From a virus: a stretch of DNA of 64,000 nucleotides. Under the pieces are notes generated by a model, which did no database searches, was not told the DNA's origin, and saw only the letters and a list, made by a program, of their open reading frames with translations. The stretch is taken from the IMG/VR virus record IMGVR_UViG_3300023109_002988, positions 1 to 64,000 of that record, one strand, 5' to 3'. Numbering within the stretch: position 1 is the first letter of the stretch; each line of letters starts with the position of its first letter. Of this stretch, positions 33,401-43,673 are shown one piece after another. The translations under genes and the position numbers were made by a program.

Positions 33401-36400
33401 AAGCAATAAGCATTGCTTATATAGGAAATTCTGCTTTTGAGGATTGTTCTTTAATGAGTGGCCCTCTTGTAATGCCAGCTTCTGTGACTTATATAGGAAG
33501 CGGCGCATTCAAAAACTGCAGAGGATTAAATTCAGAAATTGATTTGACTTTAACTCAGATAAATGAGATAAATTATCAATCATTTTTTGGTTGTTCTGGT
33601 CTTGTAGGATCATTGGTTATACCAGATTCTGTTCAGTACATAGGAGACGAAGCTTTTCTTGGGTGTTCATCTTTGAGCGAGAGTATTACAATAACAAATA
33701 TAGCAGCCAGAAATATAGGTAATAACGCTTTTGACTCACCAATACAATTCCAAGAATTAATAATTAGCGATTCTGTGGGTGAGGTACGTCAATATGAATT
33801 TGATTATTTTAAAAATGATCCTTTGTATTTGACAATGCAGGAAGGATTGACTGGAATTAATGAATACTCTTTTTCTAACTACGCTTTTATTGGTGATCTT
33901 GATATACCATTGACATTAAAGTATGTAGGGGATGCGGCTTTTTCTGGATGCGAGTTCGGGGGTACGTATATTTTTGAAGATTCCAATATTGAATATATTG
34001 GAGATTATGCATTTTACGATCTAGATTTAATTGACGGAAATATAATTGTTCCAAATGTAGACTATGTAGGAAAAGGAGCTTTCTTTAACAACTCTTCTAT
34101 TGACGGCTATATTACTTTTGGAGAAGTGATTTCAAGTATAGGGGAATATGCTTTCGCTAACTGCTCGAGCGCAATAGGTGATTTAACAATACCAGATAAT
34201 GTAAGCAATTTGGGGCAGTATGCATTTTTAAATTGTTCTTCTTTAAGTGGTACGCTGACCCTTCCTAATAATGAAGAGTTTAATATTATAAAAACTGGAA
34301 CTTTTAAAAATTGCTCTCTTTTAAGCGGAGATCTTTTGATTCACGATTATATATCTGGCATAGAACAAGAAGCATTTTTGGGTTGCAGTGGTCTTACTGG
34401 AGATATAACAATCACAGACGTTTGCGCTTCGACTTTGGTTGGATCAAATACATTTGACGACTCCCCCTTCTCTAGATTGATAATTAGTGATTCTGTAGTT
34501 CAGATAAATAATACTGAGTTTGATTACTTTGCATCAAGACAGATGGAAGTTGTATTTGGAAAAGGGTTGAGTGGAATTTTAGATGGAGCATTTGATAATT
34601 ACAATTTTGTAAGTGAATTAAACTTACCTTTATCGCTTACTGGTATCGGGGTAAGCGCTTTTGAGAATTGCAACGGTCTTTATGGTAATTTAATCATACC
34701 AAATAATGTCTCTGGAATAGGTGAGGACGCATTTAGATCATGCAGTAATCTTTCTGGCAATTTAATTTTGCCTAGTAGAATAGAGAATATTGGTGATGGA
34801 GCTTTTGTAGATTGTGTTAAATTAGATGGATATATAAGAATATCAGACCTAACAGCCTCTTCTATCTCATCTTACCCTAATGTTTTTGGAGGCACTAACT
34901 TCAAAGAGTTAAGGGCAACTTCATCAGATTTAATAATAGAAAATACAGAATTTGATTCTTTCAATGCTTTTGTAGGCGCGTTGCTTTTGGAGCCATCTGT
35001 ATTAGATGTAGGGCCATATGCATTTGTAGATAACTTCTCGTTTGCTGATACGTTAACAATAAGCGAGAATTCAGAAAGAATTGATGACTATGCATTTTCT
35101 GGTAATAGTTTTATTGGAGATCTTGATATAAATTCTGAATTCATAGGGTATGCTTCATTCGCAGATTGTAGTAGTTTCGACGGTAGGTTTACAATCAATA
35201 CTGCGACACTAAATGAAGTAGGTGATTACGCTTTTTATAACTGCTCTAATCTTAGTGGCGATTTAATAGTGGGTGAGGTTTTGAGTGGAATTGGAGAATA
35301 TTCATTTTCAAACATGAGCAGTTTGGATGGAGAGTTTGCTCTTTGTCAATTGCCTGAAGATTTTGATGGTCAGCTCTCCAAATACGAACCAACAATAGGT
35401 GAATCAGGGGTTCTTACATTTGAATTCGAAGAGTATGTAGAGACATCATTGAAGTATTTTGGTGACTATGCATTTGCAAACAATTCGAACCTATCTGGGA
35501 ACTTAGTAATACCAGATACAACTACATCTTGGGGAGAATATGCATTTTTAAACATGTCTTCCTTGGATGGATTCTTGATATTAGGAAGTGGAGTTAATAG
35601 TATACCAGAGGGAATATTTAAGAATTGCTCTGGTTTAAATTGTTATGATGGTTTATTTAAGATACCAGAAAATGTTTCATTTATAGGTGCTGAAGCTTTT
35701 TATAACTGTTCTTCTTTGGACTGCGTATTAAGGTTGAAGCCTGGGGTAACTACTTTAACGGACGCTTTCTTTGGAACTAACTTTGATAAGTTGTTAGTGC
35801 CATCAGGAACAGTTGCTATTTTGGATGGTGATTATGACGCACTTCAAAACCTCGATATAAAATTGGGATTTGAGTCTCCAGATTCAGCATTTAGAACATT
35901 GGGAGATCTTGCTTTTGATAATTATCAGCTAACAGGAACATTGGTTTTACCAGAGTCTACGGATTACATAGGGTCTTCTGGGTTTTTAAATTGCGACTTG
36001 CTAAGTGGATCATTTTCCGTTCCTTCTTCTGTAAAAGTTATAGGTAATAGTGCGTTTAGAAACTGTTCTGGTTTTGATGGAGAATTCTCGTTAGTTAATT
36101 TACCAAGTTCATATAATGGAGAAAGTGATTTAGATGTGGCTTTATCAGGCATAGGAGAATACGCTTTTGCAAATTGTCAAAATTGGACAGGGAACATAGT
36201 GATTCCAGATGGTGTTAATTACGGAAAGTACAGTTTCCTTAATAACAAATCTCTTGACGGGTTTTTGATTCTTAATCAAACTTTAGAAGTTATACCAGAA
36301 GGAGCCTTTAAGAACTGCGAACAAATAACTCGTTTTGAGGGTGAAACCTTCACGATACCAAGAGTTGTAACAACAATAGAAGATGAAGCTTTTTACAATT

Positions 36401-39400
36401 GCCAAAACTTGCTTGATAGCGATATTAAGATAGGAGCGGGACTAACAATAGGGGCAAACGCTTTCTTTGGTGAGGATTTTAACGATTTGATTGTCCCTAA
36501 TTATGAGGAAGTAATAATAGACGGAGACTACGAATATTTTAAAACTTTATCTATTGGACTAAAGTTCGAAAGTGTTTCTAGTGTTTCTGGTATAGGGGAT
36601 AGAACGTTTTTAGATTATAGATTGACAGGGTCTTTGAGTTTACCGCAATCATTGATAAGTATTGGATCTTCTGGATTTAAAAATTGCGACTTGCTAAGTG
36701 GATCATTTTCCGTTCCTTCTTCTGTGGAGGTTATAGGCGACAGCGCCTTTAGAAACTGTTCTGGTTTTGATGGAGAATTCTCATTAGTTGATTTACCGTT
36801 ACCTTATAATGGACAAAGTGATTTAGATGTGGCTTTGTCAGGAATAGGAGAATACGCTTTTGCGAATTGTGAAAATTGGACAGGAAATTTGGTAATTCCA
36901 GATGGAGCTACTTACGGAAAGTACAGTTTCCTTAATAACAAATCTCTTGACGGGTTTTTGATTCTTAATCAAACTTCAGAAGTTATACCAGAAGGAACCT
37001 TTAAGAACTGCGAACAAATAACTCGTTTTGAGGGTGAAACCTTCACGATACCAAGATCTGTAACAACAATAGGAGATGACGCTTTTTACAATTGCCAAAA
37101 CTTGCTTGATAGCGATATTAAGATAGGAGCGGGACTAACAATAGGGGCAAACGCTTTCTTTGGTGAGGATTTCGATGATTTGATTATTCCTAATTACGAG
37201 GAAGTAATAATAGATGGAGACTACGAATATTTTAAAACTTTATCTATTGGACTAAAGTTCGAAAGTGTTTCTAGTGTTTCTGGAATAGGAGATAAGGCGT
37301 TTTTAGATTATAGATTCACAGGGTCTTTGAGTTTACCGCAATCATTGAAAAGTGTTGGATCTTCTGGATTTAAAAATTGCGATCTGTTTAGCGGTGATTT
37401 GTTTTTACTTCGAACTGAAATAATAAAAGATAATGCTTTTGAGAATTGTTCTGGGTTTGATGGAGATTTATTTATTGGTTCGCCAACGGAAAGCATAGGA
37501 GTTAATGCTTTCACGAACTGTAGTAGTTTTAAAGGATCAATTGATCTACCAAACTCATGCACAACATTAGGAGAAGAAGCTTTTCTTAACTGCTCTGGAT
37601 TTGATAGTGTTATAGATGTAGGTAATGGTATAGAATATTTAGAAGACAGGACTTTTAAAAATTGTCAATCTGCTTCTGGTCATTTATATTTATCGGAAAA
37701 TGTTACTGGAATAGGTAATTCTGTCTTTGAGAATTGTTTTAAGTTAAATAGAAATGGAAACCTGCTTGAAATACCACGTTCTGTAGATTACATAGGAGAT
37801 AAAGCGTTCTTTAACTGTAATGATCTTCTTGTAGGAGAGCTTAGGATAAAAGGGTCTCTCGACATAGGAGTGGATGCTTTTGAGCCATTTAACTTTGGGA
37901 TACTAGGCGTTCCAGATTATCAGACTTACATCAACTCGGGAGATTATTCTTATTTTAAAGATAAGACTTTTCAGCTTAGTTTTGAAAACTATAATAGTTC
38001 ATACCTCGGAACAGAACATATAAGCGGAAAGGCTTTTTCTGGTTATAATCTAACTGGAACTTTAAACTTGCCAAGAAAGCTCCGAGAGATTGGCGATCAC
38101 GCTTTTGTTAATTCTACTGGTTTGTCAGGTGATCTTACTTTTTTAAGTCAATTAAGAATAATAGGAGATGGAGCTTTCCAAAATTGTTCTGGATTTGATG
38201 GAAAATTATTTATTGGTTCATCAATAGACAGCATAGGAGTTAATGCTTTTACTAACTGTAGTAGTTTCACAGGGTCAATTGATATACCTAATTCATGCAC
38301 AACATTAGGAGAAGAAGCTTTTCTTAACTGCTCTGGATTTGATGGGAATATAGATATAGGCAACGGCCTTAAATATTTAGAAGACAGGACTTTTAAAAAT
38401 TGTCAATCTGCTTCTGGAGTCTTGGATCTTCCACTTAATATCTCTGGTATAGGAAATTCTGTATTCGAGAAATGTTACAAATTAAAAAGCAAAATTACAG
38501 ACATCTTAGAAATACCACGTTATGTAGATTATATAGGAGACGAAGCCTTTTATCAATGCTTTAGTCTTCTTCAAGGAACACTGAGGATAAGAGGTGGTGT
38601 TGACATAGGGATAAATTCTTTTGAGCCATTTGGTTTTGAAAATTTGAGCGTTCCTGATTATCAGGTTTCTATAGATTCTGGAGATTACTTATATTTTAAA
38701 GATAAAGCTTTTCAGCTTACTTTTGAAAATAGTAATTCTTTAGCATGCAAAACAAGAGACATATATGAAAAAGCTTTTTCTGGATATAACTTATTTGGAA
38801 CATTAAATTTACCTATAGGACTTAAGGAGGTTGGTGATTATGCCTTTATTAATTCTACTGGTTTGACAGGTGATCTTTATCTTAATAAATATTTAGAAAC
38901 AGTGGGGGAAAGAGCTTTTGAAAACTGTTCTGGCTTTGATGGAGAATTCTCCTTAGCTCCTCTACCATATTGGTTTGAAGGAAGTCCAAATTTTGGTAAT
39001 ACTGTCCAGTTAGAAACCATAGGCGACTACGCTTTTGCTAACTGCGAGAACTGGTCTGGTAATTTAGTTATTCCAAATGGAGTATCTTATGGTGAATATT
39101 GTTTCTTGAATAATAGCTCCCTGAATGGTTTCTTGATATTAAATGAAACACTTAATAGGATACCAGAAGGAGCATTCAAAGACTGTTCTAAACTCACATG
39201 CTATAATGGAGTATTTAAAATACCAGAAGTTGTAAGTTTAATCGAAAGATACGCTTTCCAAAATTGTTCTGGTCTTGATTGTGACCTTCAAATAGGACCA
39301 GACGCCAGCATAGGAACACAAGCATTTGAAGGTACTGATTTCAAGGGCTTAGTTATACCTTCTTTTCTACAGGAGGTTCAATATCAAGATTATGATTATT

Positions 39401-42400
39401 TCAAACAAGATATAATAACTCTTAAATTTGAAAATTATAATTCACTATCTAATACTAGAAATATCGGAAGTGGAGCATTTGCTGATTATAATTTTAGTGG
39501 CGAATTAAATCTACCTATTTCATTAACAGGTATAGGTGATAATGCTTTTAATCAAAACGATTTACTTGAGGGTCCATTGAGTATACCATCTAACGTAAGG
39601 GAAATAGGATCTGGAGCTTTTGAAAATTGTAGTGGTTTTTATGGTGATTTCTCATTCCCTAAAACTGTAATAAGCATAGGGGCAAAAGCTTTTAAGAATT
39701 GCGAAAATTTAGTTGGTACGCCTGAATTTTTTATAACTACTGAAACTATAGGAGATGAAGCATTTGCTAATTGCCTTAGTTTAAATGGAACAATGGAACT
39801 ACCACCAAATATTACAAGTATTGGTAGTGGAGCTTTTCTTAATGCTATAGGCATAGATGGGGTTACAATAATTTCATTGCCAAGCGACGTATTTAAGGGT
39901 GAGAATGCTTTTTCTGGAGTTGGGGGTGTTCTAGAATTGTCTCCGTTAGTATATCAGGATTACTTGCAAAATAGTGATTTGATAAATGGGGACTATTATT
40001 TCCAGGGAATAAAGATAACTGGACAGATAACTGACGACACTGTGTTTTACATAAGTGTCGATTCGAACGAAAATAATAAGTACCAAGATCCTTTTGATGG
40101 TACATTGACATCACAAAACTTTCAATCTTACGCTATTCCAAACAACTGGAAAGAAGGGATACCAAATGACCCAAAATATGGTGGACTAGATTCACGAAAT
40201 CAAAATTGTTGGTTAGAAATAGGTGGTTTATGCGACAGTGTTACAACAGGAGCATTTAAAAATAGAAAATTCTTAAGAGGCGATGTCTTTTTCCCAAGTT
40301 CTGTAGACAGTATTGATGATGAGGCTTTCTTAAACTGCGAAAGGTTAGAAGGATTAACATTTGCTTCTTACGGATTGAGAGATATTGAAAATGATGCTTT
40401 TTATAATTGTAAACAAGTCACTAGCGATATAAATCTGCCAGAAACAATAGAAAATATAAAACCAGATGCTTTTAAGTATATGTATAGAGCTGGAAACCTA
40501 ATCTTGAATGGAACTTCATTAACTGGAATTAGCGGTGGAACTTTTCATAGTTTCGGAGATGCAGCTTTAAATAAAACATTTAAACTAAATGAGGGTCTGT
40601 TAAATATCGAAGCCCTTGGTTTTTATCAGGCTGGAGGGATAGGTGCTTCTTTAGAATTGCCAAGTACATTAGAGACCATTGGTTACCAAGCTTTTTACTC
40701 TTTCGGTGGGGCTACTAATACCCTTAATGCCCGTGGTGAATTAAAAGGTATTAATCAATCTTCATCTTTGTCGAATATAGAAAATAGAGCATTTGAAGAA
40801 TCAAACGTTACTGGTCATATAGTATTTCCAACGTCATTGCCACATATAAAATATAGGGCTTTTTACGGCTCGAAGATAACTAGCGTATCTGGATTTGATC
40901 ATATGGATTATATAGGTGAAAGCGCATTCGCTAGAGATACTAGAAACGCAACAAATCTTAGAATGGATAATTTAGTTATACCAGAAAAACCTTATTTGTC
41001 TAGGAGATGCTTTTCTAGCCATCAATATGTAAAATATATTACTCTTGAAGGACAAAGAGACGATTCAGATATAGACTGGCGAGGCCAACAATTCCATGGA
41101 TACAACAATGGTTACCTGTTCAGTGATCTGACAGGTTTTAACGCAAGTGGAACTAATTATTTTGCACATAGTATGTTCGGTTCTAACCACAACGTTATGA
41201 TTGAAGATAATTTCTCACCGAATTTGAGCGGTATTGACCAGAACGCTTTTTATTTTTGCAGTTATCGTGGTTTTTATAACGGCACTTCTCCATCTAGACC
41301 ACCTTCAATAATTAATTTGCCTAGCGGTGTTGTGTCAATTGACAATGGTGCTTTTCAAAATAATAAATGGACTAATCAATTAAATTTTTCAGGAGCTGAA
41401 TCTGGATTGATTATAGGTGATAATGCTTTTGAAAATTGTGGAACCGTTTGGCAATATGCCGCGTATAGTACATTTCGGGAATACGGCCCAAGAAATTATA
41501 ATAATATTTATTGGGGTCACGATGAGATAGACATAACTGGAGAATTTATTATTCCTAGCGGATTAAACTATTTGGGTAAAAGCGCTTTCAGAGGGATAAG
41601 AGGTAGAAATTTAGATATTATTTTTAGCGATGACTTTACTGGGAGTAGAACCGACCTGCAAATTATAAATGCTTATGATAATAATTATAGAGACAGAAAC
41701 ACGCTAGGGACAAAAGATTATTGTTTTTACGGTAGTCAGTTGAGAAAATTAAAATTATCTCAATCTATGGAAACTATTGATAATTACATGTTTTCATTTT
41801 TTACTATAATGGATCATAACAATTTTGATTCTCCGTTAGGAGTTAAGGAATTTGGAATAGAGTCTTTCATACGTTTTAATTGTGAGTCAGGGGATGGTAA
41901 GTTTACCTTTGAGTTCGGATCTGGATTGAACCGTTTAGGGAAAAAATCTTTTGCTACCTATGGTTTGCCAGAAGATCCCGTTTTTCAAGGAAAAGTAGTA
42001 CCAAATCATACTTACTCTGGAGAATATATAGAGCACAGATGTATAGAGGCGTTTGATTTCTCTAGAGTAAGTGGAGCTGTCGATTTTGAAGAAGCATGTT
42101 TTAGCAGAACATGGGCTGAAGGAACTATGACATTGCCAGAAGTTAATAGTCTTGGTCAAGGTGTATTTTTCGGAGCAAGTAGACTTGAGTCTGTTGTGTT
42201 CCAAAGCTCACCAAACTTAACAACCTTGGCTGATTCAACATTTTCAAATTTAGCTAAATTAACTGGAGTAATCTTTAATAATGAACTTACATCGATAGGT
42301 AGTAATGTTTTCGAAAGTTGCCCATCTTTAATTGACTTTGATATTTCTAATACAGATATAGTAAGTCTAGGTAGCGAAATGTTTAAAGATGCCTTTAATT

Positions 42401-43671
42401 TAACTAATGTTAATCTATATAATGGAAAGCTTACAACATTGGGAAATAGAGTCTTTGAAAATTGTACTAGTATCGACGATCTCTATATACCAAATTCAGT
42501 AACAACGGTTGGTAGTAATTTATTTTTAAATGCAAACATAAATATATTAGACTACGATGTTAATACTAGCGTTTTAGATCCATTCTTGTTTAACGGGGCT
42601 ACTATAGGCGATTTATCCTTACCCCAAACGACCATAGTAGTTAAAGAAGGTGTATTCCAAAATGCAATATTTGGACCAGATCCTTTTGATGGATTGCCTA
42701 ATGGAGTGGTTACCTTTGAAGATAGTGTGTTTAAGCAAACACCTTTAAGTGGTATATTTATTCCTTCATCACTTAGCGGTTTAGCGAACACTACATTCAA
42801 AGACTCACCCAACCTTACTGGTTTAGACTTTTCTTCGTGTAGTTCACTTACTGGAATTGGAAATGAAAACTTCATGAATTGTGATTCTATCACAGGTATT
42901 GTTTTACCTAATTCTTTACAGATTATTGGGGATGGCAACTTTAAGAATCTTGATTTAATAGAAGAAATAGTTTTCCCAACATCTTTAGAATACATCGGAG
43001 ATGAAAACTTTAAAAATTGTTCTGGCTTGTCTATTGTTGATTTGTCTAATACAAATTTAATAGAAATGGGGAACAGAAACTTTATAGAAGATACAAATTT
43101 AAAAACTATACTTGATCTTAATTTACCAGATAGTTTGCAAGTGATTGGTGATGAAAACTTCAAAGAAATTAATCTTAACAGTTTAAAGCTTCCTACTGGA
43201 TTGAGGGTTCTTGGGGATTCTAATTTTTACGATTGCGAATCTTCGGATCAAACGATTTGGGGAGAAGGAGATCCTCCTGTGTTTAGTCTGCCAAGCGGGA
43301 TTGAAAGTATAGGTAATTCAAATTGGGAGAGATCAGACGCAATACAAAGACTTAGGATAGATGAAGGTTTTTCTGGTTCGATAGGAAATTTAAACTGGAA
43401 TTTATGTAATCAAATAAGTCAGCTTCTTATAAAAACAACAGATTCTAATTTTTCAATAGGCGATAAAAATTTCACAGACTTAAATTTATTGGGTGTAATT
43501 CAAATTGATTGCCCAGCATCTTGTTGGCAAGGAACAGGTAATTTCGACAAATCTAAAACAGATATGGTAATTTATGTTAATTCAACTTATGCGGCTGGTT
43601 ATAATGCAACCTGGAGTGGAGATCAAGCAGTGCCAAATGGAGCTACAATAATAACTTACGACCCTCAATAA
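30490..43671 (+). CDS. Giant tail protein: tube-like N-domain plus three LRR_5 solenoids (4393 residues)
   Basis: Residues 1 to about 360 form a diverged member of the tail-tube family (QSLSYGFNNVRADTSQIG; GNAYLTNYNMTFTLGSIP; KLGSDYVCSRKLNYPIDG). The rest is three LRR_5 solenoids, each opened by a cap with a conserved Trp (GDVIEGW, GDIPTNW, AIPNNW); solenoids 1 and 2 end in a Tyr-containing cap. Solenoid 1 covers about 380-765, solenoid 2 about 768-3173, solenoid 3 about 3174-4393. Units are 23-24 residues; I estimate around 150. Solenoid 2 shows longer super-repeats marked by DYxYFK or EFDYF. No signal peptide or membrane segment is seen. The likely role is a long adhesive arm on the tail tip; the gene alone fills a fifth of the window. 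Confidence 0.85.
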   Translation: MSQRITLNSANSAIIISDSPAFKTQNESSFVFAGVQSLSYGFNNVRADTSQIGSQAFDDKNIIRQPDVKLQMSYSFSPTFANEELMGLTYNLDAKSKFSVIKGLSDSSYNFYVYNHPEQEQDALEYIKDGVSPNGGEVVSIGNAYLTNYNMTFTLGSIPSVDVEFDCSNIKTENYTSAFIESPAINLESGNNIGVGSINILDTNYYERSKFGDIYNLDRTRIETILPKDINFQMDNLSIGGQKLELENHRINQFSISLPINRSNAYKLGSDYVCSRKLNYPIDGRLSISSLVTNLEAGFISGLVKGDQISNLKIISSDCEKKVSSQFYFEDIKLENVEYQTLVNEQTNYNLEFSFQITDEKGFKTAVTEQDIDATRFIDDENKVYEYIQGDVIEGWQSGDLGGYKIAFAEIKNFDVLEAAFSGCTNIDKPVFLSPQINVIEDDVFHGCTNLPDFYSDSACRVQVFGERSFKNCSSLEEIVLPISIKEIKEESFMGCFSAKDLFLADVETVGERAFYNCYGLSENLYLPNSLLTLGESAFENCSGMEGGLFIGGSLTRIEDKTFKNAKLFSFDLEIPDNITSIGHEAFYGCDGFDGELILSSELSKIESYSFYGCSSLTGYLNIPENVIEIEDSAFESCSGFNKEILLPGVEIIGDNAFSGCSSLTGKVNFASGISTIGDNAFMNCSSFGYALNIPSGIQSIGDRSFSGCVGIQDAYVNFAATVFQGQDAFAGIKGCMYVTPFHYNAYKQLSVDGYFQGMPVCYGSIDTIVFDANTAEIIKFKRGDIPTNWYSNQSRASLLVIGSTCKNIEPGAFDGSDGLEGLFVIPDELETIGDFAFRGCNFEGELLIPDTIKYLGSGAFEDCTGFNDFLLIGDGIDTIKGKTFKNCSNINSDIIIGSEIISIEDEAFYNCTGISGDISLGFSVSYIGDYAFYNCKNAVGDLEIPEDVTYVGDFAFYNCSSLDGDFITAEAISIAYIGNSAFEDCSLMSGPLVMPASVTYIGSGAFKNCRGLNSEIDLTLTQINEINYQSFFGCSGLVGSLVIPDSVQYIGDEAFLGCSSLSESITITNIAARNIGNNAFDSPIQFQELIISDSVGEVRQYEFDYFKNDPLYLTMQEGLTGINEYSFSNYAFIGDLDIPLTLKYVGDAAFSGCEFGGTYIFEDSNIEYIGDYAFYDLDLIDGNIIVPNVDYVGKGAFFNNSSIDGYITFGEVISSIGEYAFANCSSAIGDLTIPDNVSNLGQYAFLNCSSLSGTLTLPNNEEFNIIKTGTFKNCSLLSGDLLIHDYISGIEQEAFLGCSGLTGDITITDVCASTLVGSNTFDDSPFSRLIISDSVVQINNTEFDYFASRQMEVVFGKGLSGILDGAFDNYNFVSELNLPLSLTGIGVSAFENCNGLYGNLIIPNNVSGIGEDAFRSCSNLSGNLILPSRIENIGDGAFVDCVKLDGYIRISDLTASSISSYPNVFGGTNFKELRATSSDLIIENTEFDSFNAFVGALLLEPSVLDVGPYAFVDNFSFADTLTISENSERIDDYAFSGNSFIGDLDINSEFIGYASFADCSSFDGRFTINTATLNEVGDYAFYNCSNLSGDLIVGEVLSGIGEYSFSNMSSLDGEFALCQLPEDFDGQLSKYEPTIGESGVLTFEFEEYVETSLKYFGDYAFANNSNLSGNLVIPDTTTSWGEYAFLNMSSLDGFLILGSGVNSIPEGIFKNCSGLNCYDGLFKIPENVSFIGAEAFYNCSSLDCVLRLKPGVTTLTDAFFGTNFDKLLVPSGTVAILDGDYDALQNLDIKLGFESPDSAFRTLGDLAFDNYQLTGTLVLPESTDYIGSSGFLNCDLLSGSFSVPSSVKVIGNSAFRNCSGFDGEFSLVNLPSSYNGESDLDVALSGIGEYAFANCQNWTGNIVIPDGVNYGKYSFLNNKSLDGFLILNQTLEVIPEGAFKNCEQITRFEGETFTIPRVVTTIEDEAFYNCQNLLDSDIKIGAGLTIGANAFFGEDFNDLIVPNYEEVIIDGDYEYFKTLSIGLKFESVSSVSGIGDRTFLDYRLTGSLSLPQSLISIGSSGFKNCDLLSGSFSVPSSVEVIGDSAFRNCSGFDGEFSLVDLPLPYNGQSDLDVALSGIGEYAFANCENWTGNLVIPDGATYGKYSFLNNKSLDGFLILNQTSEVIPEGTFKNCEQITRFEGETFTIPRSVTTIGDDAFYNCQNLLDSDIKIGAGLTIGANAFFGEDFDDLIIPNYEEVIIDGDYEYFKTLSIGLKFESVSSVSGIGDKAFLDYRFTGSLSLPQSLKSVGSSGFKNCDLFSGDLFLLRTEIIKDNAFENCSGFDGDLFIGSPTESIGVNAFTNCSSFKGSIDLPNSCTTLGEEAFLNCSGFDSVIDVGNGIEYLEDRTFKNCQSASGHLYLSENVTGIGNSVFENCFKLNRNGNLLEIPRSVDYIGDKAFFNCNDLLVGELRIKGSLDIGVDAFEPFNFGILGVPDYQTYINSGDYSYFKDKTFQLSFENYNSSYLGTEHISGKAFSGYNLTGTLNLPRKLREIGDHAFVNSTGLSGDLTFLSQLRIIGDGAFQNCSGFDGKLFIGSSIDSIGVNAFTNCSSFTGSIDIPNSCTTLGEEAFLNCSGFDGNIDIGNGLKYLEDRTFKNCQSASGVLDLPLNISGIGNSVFEKCYKLKSKITDILEIPRYVDYIGDEAFYQCFSLLQGTLRIRGGVDIGINSFEPFGFENLSVPDYQVSIDSGDYLYFKDKAFQLTFENSNSLACKTRDIYEKAFSGYNLFGTLNLPIGLKEVGDYAFINSTGLTGDLYLNKYLETVGERAFENCSGFDGEFSLAPLPYWFEGSPNFGNTVQLETIGDYAFANCENWSGNLVIPNGVSYGEYCFLNNSSLNGFLILNETLNRIPEGAFKDCSKLTCYNGVFKIPEVVSLIERYAFQNCSGLDCDLQIGPDASIGTQAFEGTDFKGLVIPSFLQEVQYQDYDYFKQDIITLKFENYNSLSNTRNIGSGAFADYNFSGELNLPISLTGIGDNAFNQNDLLEGPLSIPSNVREIGSGAFENCSGFYGDFSFPKTVISIGAKAFKNCENLVGTPEFFITTETIGDEAFANCLSLNGTMELPPNITSIGSGAFLNAIGIDGVTIISLPSDVFKGENAFSGVGGVLELSPLVYQDYLQNSDLINGDYYFQGIKITGQITDDTVFYISVDSNENNKYQDPFDGTLTSQNFQSYAIPNNWKEGIPNDPKYGGLDSRNQNCWLEIGGLCDSVTTGAFKNRKFLRGDVFFPSSVDSIDDEAFLNCERLEGLTFASYGLRDIENDAFYNCKQVTSDINLPETIENIKPDAFKYMYRAGNLILNGTSLTGISGGTFHSFGDAALNKTFKLNEGLLNIEALGFYQAGGIGASLELPSTLETIGYQAFYSFGGATNTLNARGELKGINQSSSLSNIENRAFEESNVTGHIVFPTSLPHIKYRAFYGSKITSVSGFDHMDYIGESAFARDTRNATNLRMDNLVIPEKPYLSRRCFSSHQYVKYITLEGQRDDSDIDWRGQQFHGYNNGYLFSDLTGFNASGTNYFAHSMFGSNHNVMIEDNFSPNLSGIDQNAFYFCSYRGFYNGTSPSRPPSIINLPSGVVSIDNGAFQNNKWTNQLNFSGAESGLIIGDNAFENCGTVWQYAAYSTFREYGPRNYNNIYWGHDEIDITGEFIIPSGLNYLGKSAFRGIRGRNLDIIFSDDFTGSRTDLQIINAYDNNYRDRNTLGTKDYCFYGSQLRKLKLSQSMETIDNYMFSFFTIMDHNNFDSPLGVKEFGIESFIRFNCESGDGKFTFEFGSGLNRLGKKSFATYGLPEDPVFQGKVVPNHTYSGEYIEHRCIEAFDFSRVSGAVDFEEACFSRTWAEGTMTLPEVNSLGQGVFFGASRLESVVFQSSPNLTTLADSTFSNLAKLTGVIFNNELTSIGSNVFESCPSLIDFDISNTDIVSLGSEMFKDAFNLTNVNLYNGKLTTLGNRVFENCTSIDDLYIPNSVTTVGSNLFLNANINILDYDVNTSVLDPFLFNGATIGDLSLPQTTIVVKEGVFQNAIFGPDPFDGLPNGVVTFEDSVFKQTPLSGIFIPSSLSGLANTTFKDSPNLTGLDFSSCSSLTGIGNENFMNCDSITGIVLPNSLQIIGDGNFKNLDLIEEIVFPTSLEYIGDENFKNCSGLSIVDLSNTNLIEMGNRNFIEDTNLKTILDLNLPDSLQVIGDENFKEINLNSLKLPTGLRVLGDSNFYDCESSDQTIWGEGDPPVFSLPSGIESIGNSNWERSDAIQRLRIDEGFSGSIGNLNWNLCNQISQLLIKTTDSNFSIGDKNFTDLNLLGVIQIDCPASCWQGTGNFDKSKTDMVIYVNSTYAAGYNATWSGDQAVPNGATIITYDPQ
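35991..37376 (+). repeat. Two 693-base super-repeats (231 residues each)
   Basis: The segment starting TTGCGACTTGCTAAGTGGAT at 35991 recurs at 36684, and its equivalent again at 37377, exactly 693 bases apart each time. The copies are nearly identical for long stretches, for example around KYSFLNNKSLDGFLILNQT. This is a recent in-frame tandem duplication inside the giant LRR gene. Confidence 0.93.
37561..39036 (+). repeat. Pair of 738-741-base super-repeats (about 246 residues each)
   Basis: The segment starting ACAACATTAGGAGAAGAAGC at 37561 recurs at 38299. Further landmarks (ATACCACGT at 37771 and 38512) are 741 bases apart, so one codon was gained or lost. The copies are more diverged than the 693-base pair. 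Confidence 0.88.
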
Positions 43672-43673
43672 CA

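Noticed and set aside
42552-43163. 203-codon minus-strand frame opposite the giant LRR gene
   Set aside because: It mirrors the LRR repeats on the other strand, as do several other minus-strand frames there; it has no start context of its own.
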